From NCBI RefSeq assembly GCF_907164915.1, contig NW_025919560.1, forward strand, positions 182,648 to 246,647: 64,000 nt of DNA, in the 5' to 3' direction. Below, one piece after another: positions 1-10,454 of the stretch (within the stretch, counting starts at the first letter, position 1; each line of letters begins with the position of its first letter). Both the position numbers and the translations under genes were made by a program. This DNA is from Impatiens glandulifera (Eukaryota; Streptophyta; Magnoliopsida; Ericales; Balsaminaceae). Under the pieces are notes generated by a model. It made no database searches. It was not told where the DNA came from and was given only the letters and a program-made list of their open reading frames with translations.

Positions 1-2040
1 GAACCTCTCATCTCGTGACCTTACACTTTCACTTTGGTCAAATTAAAAATCTCAAACATTACCAATCACTTTTTTTACCCTCACTTTAGCCAATCAATGT
101 TCAATTGACATCTCATCTCGTGACCTTAAAACACTCAGACTGACCAATCATCTCATTCCACATTTATTTACCAATTCAAATCGGACTTCTCATCTTGTGA
201 CCTTAACTTTAACTTCGGTCAAACAACTAATCTTCTTGTATATTTTAACCATCAATATAATTTTCTTTCCTAATCGACCTCTATCTCTTTATCTTACTTT
301 CACTTCGACTAATCAAAAATCATTTCATTTCATATTTATCCACCAAACACAATCGACTTATATTCCCTCGAATACATTACTTTCACTTCATCAAACAACT
401 AATATTCTCACATATTTTATAATATGCAATCCGGCATTCTTATCCTCACTTCGACTAACCATACATTTAATTCCACATTTATCCACGCCAATTGACCTCT
501 CATCTCGTTACCTTACTTTCATTTTGACTAATTAACCATCTCATTTCACATTTATTCATCAATTCACAATTGACCTCTCATCTCGAGACCTTGCTTTCAC
601 TTTGTCAAACAACTCATCTCCTGACATATTTTACAATATACAATCGACATTCTTTATCTTCAATTCGGCTAATCATCCATCTCATTCCACATTTATCCAC
701 CCCAATAATCGACCTCTAATTTTTTGAACCAATCTCAATCATAGTATCACATGCCTCGTATCCTTCAGCAAACCAACCACCAATCTCAATCACCAATCTC
801 TATGCGACCTTACACTTTCACTTCGGTTAAATCAACCATCTGCAACATCACCAATCTCTTTTACTCTTCACTTTGGTCACCAATCCCCAATTGACCTCTT
901 ATCTCATGACCCATCTCCTCACATATTTTACAATTTACACCCTGACTTTTTATCCTCACTTCGGATAACTAACCATCTCATTCCACATTTATTCACACCC
1001 TAATCAACCTTTCATATTGTGTAACTTTACATAATTTCATTTCGGTCAAATCAACCATCTCTAATGTTACTAATTTCTTTTACCCTCACTTTGACACATC
1101 AATTCCCCAATCGACCTCTCATAACGTGACCTTACTTACATCGATTAACAAAACTATCTCATTCCAACATTTTTATCCCACTAATCTCAATTGACCTCTC
1201 ATCTCGAGACTTTACTTTCAATTGGACAAGCAATCCATCTCCCACATATTTTAGAATAAACAATACGACTTATTTATCCTCGCTTCGACTGACCAACCAT
1301 CTCATTTCACATTTATACCCTAGTCGGACATCTCATACTATGACCTTAAACTTTCACTTTGGTACATTACAAATATCTTTTACCCTCACTTTGGCCCACC
1401 AATCCCCAATCGACCTCTTATTGTCTGGCATACTCACTTCGACTAACCAACCATCTCATTCCATATTTTTATCCTTAATTGACCTCTAATCTTGTGACCT
1501 TACATTTTCACTTCAGTCAAATCAACAAACAACAAACCATCTCCTTCCATGTCATGAATGTCATTTACCCAACCACCAATTTCATCGCATATTTGAACCA
1601 TCCATCCCAATCGGCCTCTAATTTTTTGAACCAATCTCAATCATAGTATCACATCTCTCGTATCCTTCAGCAAACCAACCATCAATCTCAATCAACCTCT
1701 AATCTCGTGACCTCACGATACTTTGTTACTGACCTTTTATCTATCAAAAAATCACATTCCAATCACACTTTAACATGTCTTTTATCCCTAAGAAAACAAA
1801 CCACCAATCTCAATTGACATTTAGTATCGTAACCTCACACTTAATCAAATATTTGATTCATATCTTTTAACCACTTTCAATTGTTACCGACCTATTATCA
1901 CTCGGCAAACCACATCCCAATCAAAATCACCAATCTCAATTGACATTTTGTATCGTGACCTCACACTCAATCAAATATTTGATTCATATTTTTAACTATT
2001 TTCAATTGTTACTGGCATATTATCCTTCGACAAACCACAT
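1..2040. repeat. Degenerate satellite-like array (about 75-bp modules)
   Basis: Imperfect modules repeat across the block. Each has a phrase like ctctcatctcgtgacctta, then cttcggtcaaacaac, then ccatctcattccacattta. They recur for example near 7, 112, 189, 497, 577, 895 and 1196. A longer phrase beginning ctctaattttttgaacc appears near 712 and again near 1617, suggesting a higher-order unit of about 900 bp. The plus strand is rich in C and T and poor in G. Open frames here, such as 197-535, have repeat-like composition and no recognisable domain, so I do not call a gene. Confidence 0.7.
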
Positions 2041-2044
2041 CCCA

Positions 2045-2248
2045 ATCACACTTGGTTAAAGAGTTGTATTTGTTTTTGTTAGGTTGCAAGTTCGAAACAT
2101 ACATATAACATTTTTTATTTTATTTTTAACAGTGTTAAGTTTATGGGCGGGTCAACCCACAATCCGACTCAAGTATCCATTTACTCTCACAAATATATCC
2201 AAATTAACCACAACTCTGCAATCCAGACACTTTGAAATTAAACATTAT

Positions 2249-2279
<31 letters not shown>

Positions 2280-2280
2280 T
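2045..2280 (+). repeat. SINE-like repeat copy with (TA)n tail
   Basis: This copy carries ttggttaaagagttgta, then gcaagttcgaaac, then gggcgggtcaacccacaa, and ends in a TA run. The same order occurs in the tandem set at 9320-10450, where the start has box A and box B like sequences of a tRNA promoter. Box A is eroded here. Confidence 0.55.
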
Positions 2281-2339
2281 AGTTTAAAAGTTAAATTTAT
2301 ATTGTTAAGAATGTCATACGTTTATCAAATTTGGTGTTA

Positions 2340-2555
2340 AATTTAAAATATAAAGTTTTATTAACCTATTTGGTTAAACGGTTGTATATATTTTAATTTT
2401 ATTTTAACCGGTTTAATTTTATGGACATATCAACCCACAATTAAACATAAGTATACATCTACTCTTATATATATATATATATATATTCAAATTAACCAAA
2501 ACTTCGACCCGACAATCCTAACACTTTAAACTTTTATATATATATATATATGAGT
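2340..2555 (+). repeat. Diverged SINE-like repeat copy
   Basis: A second, more diverged copy of the family follows directly: cctatttggttaaacggttg, then atcaacccacaatt, then cttcgacccgacaatcc, and a TA run. It shows the tandem habit of this family outside the main cluster at 9.3-10.45 kb. Confidence 0.45.
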
Positions 2556-4020
2556 ATCAATTTCTTAATTTTTTTTTACAAAATTTCATTCTTCTATATT
2601 TTAATTTTCCTTCTCAATTTCTTTCTTTTTTTTACTAAAATAATCCATTTTAATTTCTCGGTTTAACCCCCTTTATACATTTTCTACTTATATATAACTA
2701 AATCCAAAACACATTCAAATCAATCTCATGTTAAGTAATTACATAATTAAATATTTTACCTTTTTCTTCTTGATTTTTTCCTTTTTTCCCATTTGCTTCC
2801 TCTTCTTTTGATCTTTTCATCCCTTTTCTCTACCCAATTATTAATCGAATCCATTCATTTTTTCCCATTTGCTCCATTTAACCTTTTTCTAACATAATTA
2901 TTGGTGCATTCAAGATTTAATATTACTTTTTAGAATTTAAAAAAAATAAGTAGAAAGAAAATAAGATCACATGTTTTTTATCAACCATAAACAAACTCTT
3001 GATCAAATTTAAACTACTTTAAAAAAAAATTAAGAAAAGATCAGTAACAAAAACTGTGACAAATTAAAGGTGGTATAAATTGTGAGTGTTTACTTTTTAT
3101 AATCAAGTGAATTAATTTGTTTCTCAATTAATCATGTGCTCTAATTAGTTTTTTTTTATCAAAAATATGTTTAGTTAAGGTTGTATTATAAATTAAAATT
3201 TTATGTTTCATTAAATTAATTTTGTTCTAATATATAGTTTAAAGAGTTTTCCTCGACAAATTAGATAGAATATTAAGTACTCACAATTACAATAAATTTG
3301 TATGAAGTTAGATATATATAAGAAATCCGACCTATTAAAATTAAAGCTTAAAATCTAGGTACACAAATTGTTTGACTACTATCATTGTGGTTTGAAAAAC
3401 TTGATCCTAATTTTTAAAATCTTATATAATATTTAGACAGAAATGAAGATCAAAGATTTAAAAAGATATGTCATTTGAATATGCCTTTCTTAACAATTAT
3501 AATTATAATTATAATTATAGTTGTGGTAATAATTAATGATTAAAATATTTGTGGATGATAGAAATGTAATATAAAAGCAAATTAAGTATAATAAATAAGA
3601 AAAATTATGATTTCACGTAACTTCATTTTCTGTCTTGTCTAAAGAAAATGAGAGTTTCCTTTTTGAACGGTGACTTGAGAAACCAATTTAAAATAAAGTG
3701 CTATTGATTATAATTTTTTTAGTTTGTTAGAAGTTGATTTTTTTTTATAAATATTGTTAGATAAAATGTACAATAAAGCTGAATAACATATAGTATCATA
3801 AAAGAAATTATTATTTATAAGGAATATTTCAATTACATTATATATACAAGAAATAAATCAATCAAATAATATATTGATTTATTCAAATAATTTGTAAATA
3901 TTTTATTTTTTTATTATAAATTTGATTAATTTTTTAAAATAATAAAAAATTGAAGAGATAGAAATTTTAAAATAAGAGGAAATATTGTTACATGTAATAT
4001 TTATAAGGTGACACATCATT
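2556..4020. other. AT-rich intergenic DNA, no gene seen
   Basis: Runs of A and T with short simple repeats, including repeated ataatt at 3494-3520. No sustained coding frame, RNA gene or terminal inverted repeat was recognised. Confidence 0.5.
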
Positions 4021-4025
4021 TGAGC

Positions 4026-4332
4026 CTTGTTCGCTACAAATCTTTCGTATCATTACTCTTCAAATAGATTATGTCGGAAATGTACAAATATCGGCGGAAG
4101 CACCAACGGGTATGTAAATCTGGACAAGTGCTTCAAAGATGTAGATCCCGGAAAAGACTATCTTCAAAAACTTAAAGATCTTCAAAAGCTTAAAATATTT
4201 ACAGTGGGATATAGCCCATGTCACCGCCAGCTATCACTGGTAAAAAAAAATTCAATAGTGAAGGCAAATGCCCACGGAACAATGGTCGTCGGTATAAGTA
4301 CTGCAATACCGAGTAGTGTTTTTGGCTTAAAG
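4026..4332 (+). pseudogene. Orphan exon of an unrecognised protein (about 100 codons)
   Basis: An open stretch of about 100 codons, richer in G and C than its flanks, starts after a possible acceptor (tcatttgag) and ends at a plausible donor (aaag then gtggta). There is no ATG at the start, so it reads like an internal or last-but-one exon. The translation contains CRKCTNIGGSTNGYVNL, then DVDPGKDYLQKLKDLQ, then NAHGTMVVGI and PSSVFGLK. It has four cysteines and looks like a folded secreted domain, but I do not recognise the family. No companion exon was found within 1 kb on either side. It could be a captured or deletion-isolated exon rather than a working gene. Confidence 0.4.
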
Positions 4333-4399
4333 GTGGTATATTTAAATATATTAAATATTATCAAATTAATATATATTATATCAATTTATTGATTTATCA

Positions 4400-5100
4400 T
4401 AATATTTGAAATTATTTATTAATATTTTTATTGTTGTAACTTAGTTAATTATTTAACAAGTTAAACTATATTATATTTTACTTATATTATTATTATTATT
4501 ATATATATATATTAATTAAATAATCTGGTTGAGATTGAATTAAAAAAATGTTGAGTTATGGATAAAAATAAAAATAAAATAATTAAAGATAAAATAATTT
4601 AATATTTTTTTATTAATCTAAGAGATGTATAACCATGCATCTCTTATAGTTTGTTTGATGCTGATATGTTTTTAGAAATATTGTTTGATAAAAGAAATGA
4701 TTTTTTGAAATTTAATTTATATTGTTTTTTTTATATTTTAAATTTAATAAAATAAAATATGTTTAATGATTGTATGGTAAAATAGAAATAAGACTATAAA
4801 AATTGGATAAAAAAAACTATTAATATATATAAGTGATATATTTTTTCTTCTTTTTAATTTTTAAGAATTTTGAATTAGTTAATTGAATGATTGTATGGAG
4901 ATTTTACATTCAATTATATACTACAACTGTGAGTAAAGTGTTTAATAAAGTTAAATAACACATCTGCCTATAATAAGATTTTTTTTCTTTTTCTTTTCTA
5001 TTAAAATGTAAAAGAGAGTTGATGCAAATATTGTGAGGTAGAGATTAATAAGAAAGATAATTTAACACGAACTCCTTATATAGTACTAAAATCACTTAAT
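4400..5100. other. AT-rich intergenic DNA, no gene seen
   Basis: Very AT-rich with short TA and TTA runs. No coding frame or element boundary was recognised. Confidence 0.45.
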
Positions 5101-5129
5101 TTTAAAAATGTTAACGTTTGATTTGGTGA

Positions 5130-5250
5130 TAAAGGCCCAACCCAAGCCCACGAATTTGGGGGTCATTTATAATGGCTCCCTCCTAGCCAGGGTTCATTAA
5201 TGTGGGGAGAAGGTTTTAGAACGAGAGAAAACGAATCCTCCGCCATTGTT
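5130..5250 (+). promoter_or_regulatory. Candidate plant promoter with GCCCA boxes
   Basis: A GC-richer island carries aaggcccaacccaagccca, the GGCCCA/TGGGC type motif of many plant housekeeping promoters, followed by a weak TATA-like ttataatgg. A purine-rich leader and the exon-like segment of the sugar-transporter pseudogene lie downstream. On the other strand a short ATG frame (aacaatggcggagg, near 5240) could mark a divergent start. Whether either direction is transcribed cannot be seen. Confidence 0.35.
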
Positions 5251-5479
5251 AAGACCTCGAAGCTCTCTGGTTTTCGGGGTGGAGACAGTGAGGATGGGTT
5301 TATTAACTTTTGAATACACATCTATTTTGGTTTCTGTAGTTTTGTTTTTCTGCCCGACCGACCGACCGACCATTTTGATTCTCTCATGTTAAAAAATGTT
5401 TTTAAAACCGAACGGTCCGATTTTGAAGTTTCGGACCGTTTGAGTTCGATCTTGGTTTTGGGTTTAGGGTTCGTCTCTA

Positions 5480-6780
5480 TACTTCATTTCTGCCTTTTTC
5501 TGTTTGGTTTGGTAAAGGGTTCGAGAATGATCTGGATCTGGCCAGGTGAGTGATCTGCTTCTTATTTTGTTTTAGCAGCTAAATATTTTTTTATATATAT
5601 TTTCAAGAAAATATTAATAAATTAATTTTTCATTTTATTAGATCCAGGTTTAAATTTAATTTCTATTTTTTAACTTGTTTATGTGCATTTTTCAGGTTTT
5701 ATTTTTCAGATTCCATTTGTGACAGGTAACTTAGTTTTTTATTTCATTTATTTCTATTTTGGACACCTATTAGATGCATAATTAGGATTTATTTTGAATA
5801 AAAACATTGTAGAAGCATGTTTAGGTTCTTGGATAGACTTGTAATCAATTAATATGAGACTATGATCGATTTCGATTAAATAAAAAAAATATAATAATCA
5901 CACTTTTAATTATGGCTAATATTTAAGTAGAGGCCTCACACAATAGTGTTCTAATTGAACATAGAATTTATAAGACAAAATGCATTTAATAAACTTAAAA
6001 AACTTTTTTACTAATATTTTTAAAATAAATTGAATGACAATTCTTAAAGTCTAAAGTTTTCATTTAATGGAAGTTTTAATAACTAGATACCTATACTCTT
6101 TTTTATTTTTTCATCTTGTTGCTTATTGCTCTAAGAATTTCTTCATACAGGAAGCTGGTACCGAATGGGTTCAAATGCAATGCCTGCATTATGTTGTTGC
6201 CTTGGGTCCAATCAAGTTCGGCTTCACCGTGAGTTACGTTTCTCAACCTCCTTTCTTTCATCATTCCTAAACGAGAAATAAGTCAAATTGTAACAACCTA
6301 AGCTAATTCTATTTTTCACGCACTTGAGGTTTGAGATTCTCAAAAATTCGATTCCATATGAATTCATTACTCTTTCCACTCCCAACTGACTAAACTTTAT
6401 TGCCTTAGTTCTCATAGTTTGGTTCTTTATGCAATGTGGGAGCAATGGTTGGTACAATCGTCATCTGTCAGATTTCTTAATACATCGGGCAAAAAGGGGT
6501 ATATATTACAGAACTTAACTAAGCTTAAACAATATCATTTCTGTTCATATTCTTATTGAATGATTGTTTGCAGTCTTTGATGATTGCAGCCATTCCAAAC
6601 ATCATTGGTTGGTTTTCCATTTCATTTGATAAAGTGAGTGTTTCTTACTTAATCAATTTCATCAGCCAGTCCAAACATATCATCTACTCACTTTTATAGT
6701 TTTTTCGGTTAGAACTTTTCTTTTTCTTGTACATCGGACGAATGTTGTGTGGTTCAGCCATGTAGAACCAAGAATGCAAG
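5480..6780 (+). pseudogene. ERD6-like sugar transporter pseudogene, copy A
   Basis: Broken remains of a plant ERD6-like (major facilitator) sugar carrier, a vacuolar/tonoplast membrane protein in intact relatives. Leader exon ends near 5546 (tctggccag then gtgagt). The exon at 6150-6228 encodes GSWYRMGS in one frame and VALGPIKFGFT in another, so an internal deletion shifted the frame. An exon ending 6498 reads FGSLCNVGAMVG then QIS, a TAA stop, and YIGQKG. Exon 6574-6633 reads SLMIAAIPNIIGWFSISFDK. A last piece near 6715-6765 reads FLYIGRMLCGSA and stops. These blocks match the N-terminal transmembrane region of the family in order. The rest of the protein (roughly 480 residues in relatives) is missing. 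Copy B lies inverted at 19140-20200. Confidence 0.85.
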
Positions 6781-6934
6781 AAGAAAAGTCAATGATTAGG
6801 ATAGTTAGAGGCTTTTGGTTAGAGATGTTAAGAAAAAATTGACAGAACCCTTTCAAAAAGTTTGAGAGAATATTTGTTTAAAAAATAGTTTAAAGGCTGA
6901 AATTAGACAATGATAATTTGCCCCCATTAATTAA

Positions 6935-7560
6935 TATAGGTTATATTATCCTCTAAGAATGATCAATGTTCAGATTTACACTGGAATTAATATGTTGGTG
7001 AACCGCAAGCCCTGCATAGACTATCCTTTGAAGTCTAAGCTAGGGTAAATTATATAGAAACCTTACCTCATATAATTTGATAACATTAATCAGATTAGGA
7101 TTCTTTGTTAGGATCAATGTATCAGTGTTATGTTTTTATGAAATATGTATCATTTTAGTGAGACTATGTATTAATGTGAGTTCTCTATGCTAATTTTTAT
7201 GCTAATTTTTGGAGAAATATGAGATGTAGGTGGATACTTAAGTTGCAATTTAATCAATTTTATGGAATTAAGTTGTTAGGCCACTATGGTGAGACTGTGT
7301 TTTACCATTGTGGCATAAAAACATCAAATTCCAACTATTGATTTAGATAGTAACTAAAAAATCTCTTTTATCTTTATATATTTATGAAAATTGACATAAC
7401 ACTCTTATTAATACATAGTCCCACTGAAGTGATGCATGTTTTTATCAAAACAAAGCATCTATCTTTTAAAATTTGATAACATTAAATAGTGGGATTCTTT
7501 GTTATGATCAATGTATAGACTGAAATGATGCATGTTTGATCAAAACAAAACACCTATTAA
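6935..7560 (+). pseudogene. Aspartic protease exon fragment, copy A
   Basis: Directly downstream of the transporter fragment. An exon-like block (about 6940-7050) aligns by eye with exon 2 of the aspartic protease-like gene at 25258-25387. It keeps LVNRKPC and the KSKLG end, but the catalytic DTG motif has become YTG and stops interrupt the upstream part. Downstream intron-like sequence to about 7560 matches the inverted copy at 18400-18850. Because both copies have transporter then protease pieces, the join predates the duplication. Confidence 0.7.
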
Positions 7561-7564
7561 AATT

Positions 7565-7860
7565 TGATAACATTAATTTTATTTCTAGTTTCTAACTTGT
7601 TTATGTGCATATTTCAGGTTTTATTTTTCAGATTCCATTTGTGACAGGTAACTTAGTTTTTTATTTTATTTAATTCTGTTTTGGTAGAAATCAATTAACA
7701 TTGTAGAGGCAAGTCTAGGTTCTTTAATAGTAATCAATTAATGTCTATGATTTCGATTAAATAAAAAAAATTATATTCATATAATGGAAGTTCTAACTAA
7801 ATTCCTATACTATTGAAAATTTTCATTTTTTCATTTTTATTTTTTATTTTGCTGTAGGAA
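7565..7860 (+). repeat. Partial direct repeat of the copy A intron region
   Basis: The sequence from ttctaacttgtttatgtgc through gacaggtaacttag and the taatcaattaat segment repeats 5655-6110 in the same orientation, with small deletions. It is a third partial copy of the transporter 5' intron region, without coding exons. Confidence 0.7.
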
Positions 7861-7869
7861 GTTGTTCCT

Positions 7870-8525
7870 GTTTAATTCATTGAATGTGGTGAAATTCTTG
7901 TCTATACTTGATAAACCTTAGAAATTCTTGTCTCTATATTGAATATAATAAAAAACTTATAATTACTCATTACCTAAATTAATATCATAAAGAACATATA
8001 TGTTATCAAAAGATATAAATTTCTGATAAAAGTATGTGCAATATGCTGCGCTGCAGTCCACTCATAAACTTACAAAATATATCAAGAAGAAAGTTATAAA
8101 TAATAGTTAGTATGTTATTTTGCTTTAGGTCTGTTTATTATGTTTTTTGCGGAACAGAGAGATGCTTTTGTCACAACGGTTGCAAAAGTTTACTTATCTC
8201 CATTGAGCAATCAACTTAAGGGTCTTGAAATTCTTCATGAATCAAATTCTTCATATTCATGATAGCCTTGTTTATTTATTAATTTTTTTATGATTGGATC
8301 GGTATGTTTTTTTTATTCTTATTTACAATTACTATCCAATTTTCTTCTATTAGCTATTTCAGGTATATATGTAGCACTGCCACAACTATCATTAATGTTA
8401 TAATAAGTTTGGTTGGACTTCAAGTTTACACTTTGAAAGGTTAATAAAATAATATAATCTTCCTCATATTGGTACCTTTGCCTTGCTTAACGGGTTTAAT
8501 AGAAAACTTAACGGATTTGGATGTT
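7870..8525. other. Intergenic DNA, no gene recognised
   Basis: Mixed AT-rich sequence. Around 8140-8260 there is a short less AT-rich stretch, but frames are short and no domain is recognisable. Confidence 0.35.
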
Positions 8526-8533
8526 TTGTCTAC

Positions 8534-8794
8534 CAGGGCCGGCCCTGGGTAAGTTCGCCATGCCCGACATGCCTCCAGACTCCTCAGGACAGCCCATTAA
8601 ATAAAATAAAGAAAAAATATTTATAATTTTTTAAACATAAATAGGTCTTGCCTAGTGGTTTGGGAAGAAAACATAAATTTATCATATTGTCATGAGTTCA
8701 AACCTCACAAAAACTTGTTTTTTTTTCGTTTTTTTAGCAATCAAAAATCACGTTTTTTTAGTCTAGGGCATCCTAAACATTGGGGCCGGCTTTG
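8534..8794. mobile_element. hAT-type MITE with 8-bp target-site duplication
   Basis: The left end is CAGGGCCGGCCCTGGG. The right end, read inward, is CAAAGCCGGCCCCAAT; 10 of the first 12 bases match. The CAGGGCCGGCCC terminus is characteristic of hAT elements. Flanks are ttgtctac (8526-8533) and ttgtctat (8795-8802), an 8-bp duplication with one mismatch, as expected for hAT. The 261-bp interior has no coding capacity. Part of it (8644-8709) resembles a tRNA-type Pol III promoter. Confidence 0.85.
8644..8709 (+). repeat. tRNA-like (SINE head-like) segment inside the MITE
   Basis: ttgcctagtggtttggg resembles box A and tgagttcaaacctcac resembles box B, spaced about as in a tRNA gene. There is no acceptor-stem pairing, so this is not a tRNA gene. 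It may be a SINE fragment picked up by the element. Confidence 0.4.
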
Positions 8795-8802
8795 TTGTCT
8801 AT

Positions 8803-9315
8803 TAGTAGTGACATAGATGAACATTAAACTCAATTATAGTGATATGAACGAACAAAAATTAGTTTAGTAATATACATGAATATTTTATTATAATTCGATG
8901 ATAAAATTGACATTCTTCTTTTTGTATTTTATGGTAAGTTTGGATGAGTGAATGTGGAATTGGAATTCATATTAATTTATATTGAATTACTAATTTTATT
9001 TTTTATATTTGAAAAAAAGAATATAATAAAAAAAATTTAATATATATTATCTATTTTGTTAAAATATTATGTTGATACAACCGATTATGACAGTTCAAGT
9101 GTCAATTTTTTTTTAAGTTTCACTTTTATTAACAAAATATTGGTTCAACATGTTAAATTCTTAAGTTAAAAAAGTTAGTTCGACATTTGAACTTCCTAAA
9201 TTCAATAACAAAATGTCGGTTAAAATGTTAACTTCTTAAATTAAAAAATATAAATCAATTCAAAATGTTAATTTACTAAATCACGTGCATTTGCATGAGT
9301 AATAATATAAAAAAC
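8803..9315. other. AT-rich intergenic DNA, no gene seen
   Basis: Short imperfect repeats of phrases such as aatgttaacttcttaaatt occur around 9140-9280, but nothing coding or with clear element ends. Confidence 0.4.
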
Positions 9316-9319
9316 CGTG

Positions 9320-10401
9320 AAAAAATATTACGGTAAAATTTTTATGGGCGGGTCAACCCACAATTCGACCCAAGTATTCATTTACTCTCACATATATCCA
9401 AATTAATCACAGCTCTCGACCCGGCAATCCGGACACTTTAAAAATTAAGCATCATTATATATATACAGATTAGTTAGTTAAAAAGTTGAACTTATATTGT
9501 TAAAATGTCACGCGTTTATCAAATTTTGGATAGAATTTAAAATATAAAGTGTTATTAGCCTAGTTGGTTAAAAGGTTGTACTTGTTTTTGTTATGTTGCA
9601 AGTTTGAACCATACCTATAGCATTTTTAATTTTATTTTTAACCGTTTTAAGTTTATGGGCGGGTCAAACCACAATCCGACATAAGTATCCATTTACTCTC
9701 ACATATATCCAAATTAACCACAGCTCTCGATCCGGCAATCCGAACACTTTAAAAATTAAGCATTATTATATATATATATATATATATAGATTAGTTAGTT
9801 AAAAAGTTGAACTTATATTGTTAAAATGTCACGCGTTTACCAAATTTTGGGTTGAATTTAAAATATAAAGTGTTATTAGCCTAGTTGGTTAAAATGTTGT
9901 ACTTGTTTGTTAGGTTGCAAGTTTGAACCATACTTATATCATTTTTAATTTTATTTTTAACCGTTTTAAGCTTATAGGCGGGTCAACCCACAATCCGACC
10001 CAAATATCCATTTACTCTCACATATATCCAAATTAACCACAGCTCTCGACCCGGCAATCCAGATACTTTAAAAATTAAGCATCATTATATATATATATAT
10101 ATATTAGTTAGTTAAAAAGTTAAACTTATATTGTTAAAATGTCACGCATTTATTAAATTTTGGGTTGAATTTAAAATATAAAGTGTTATTAGCCTAGTTG
10201 GTTAAAAACTTGTATTTGTTTTGTTGTGTTGCAAGTTCGAACCATACCTATAGCATTTTTAATTTTATTTTTAACCGTTTTAAGTTTATGGGCGGGTCAA
10301 CCCACAATCCGACCCAAGTATCCATTTACTCTCACATATATCCAAATTAACCACACCTCTCGACCCGACAATTCGGACATTTTAAAAATTAAGCATCATT
10401 A

Positions 10402-10448
<47 letters not shown>

Positions 10449-10450
10449 CT
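9320..10450 (+). repeat. Tandem array of a tRNA-headed SINE-like repeat (about 315-bp unit, about 3.5 copies)
   Basis: The landmark gggcgggtcaaccc recurs near 9346, 9657, 9977 and 10291, about 312-319 bp apart. Three units have a box A match, tagcctagttgg (9556-9567, 9877-9888, 10190-10201). Each is followed about 45 bp later by a box B match, agttygaacc (9601-9610, 9920-9929, 10234-10243). That spacing is the one found in tRNA genes. Each unit ends in a (TA)n tract. The first copy lacks the head. The open frame at 10226-10471 is only this repeat read through. Confidence 0.65.
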
Positions 10451-10454
10451 GATT

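Noticed and set aside
197..535. 112-codon plus-strand frame
   Set aside because: It lies wholly within the degenerate array and has the array's composition, with no domain or start context.
10190..10243. Possible tRNA gene
   Set aside because: Box A and box B match, but there is no acceptor or anticodon stem pairing, and the unit is part of a tandem repeat.
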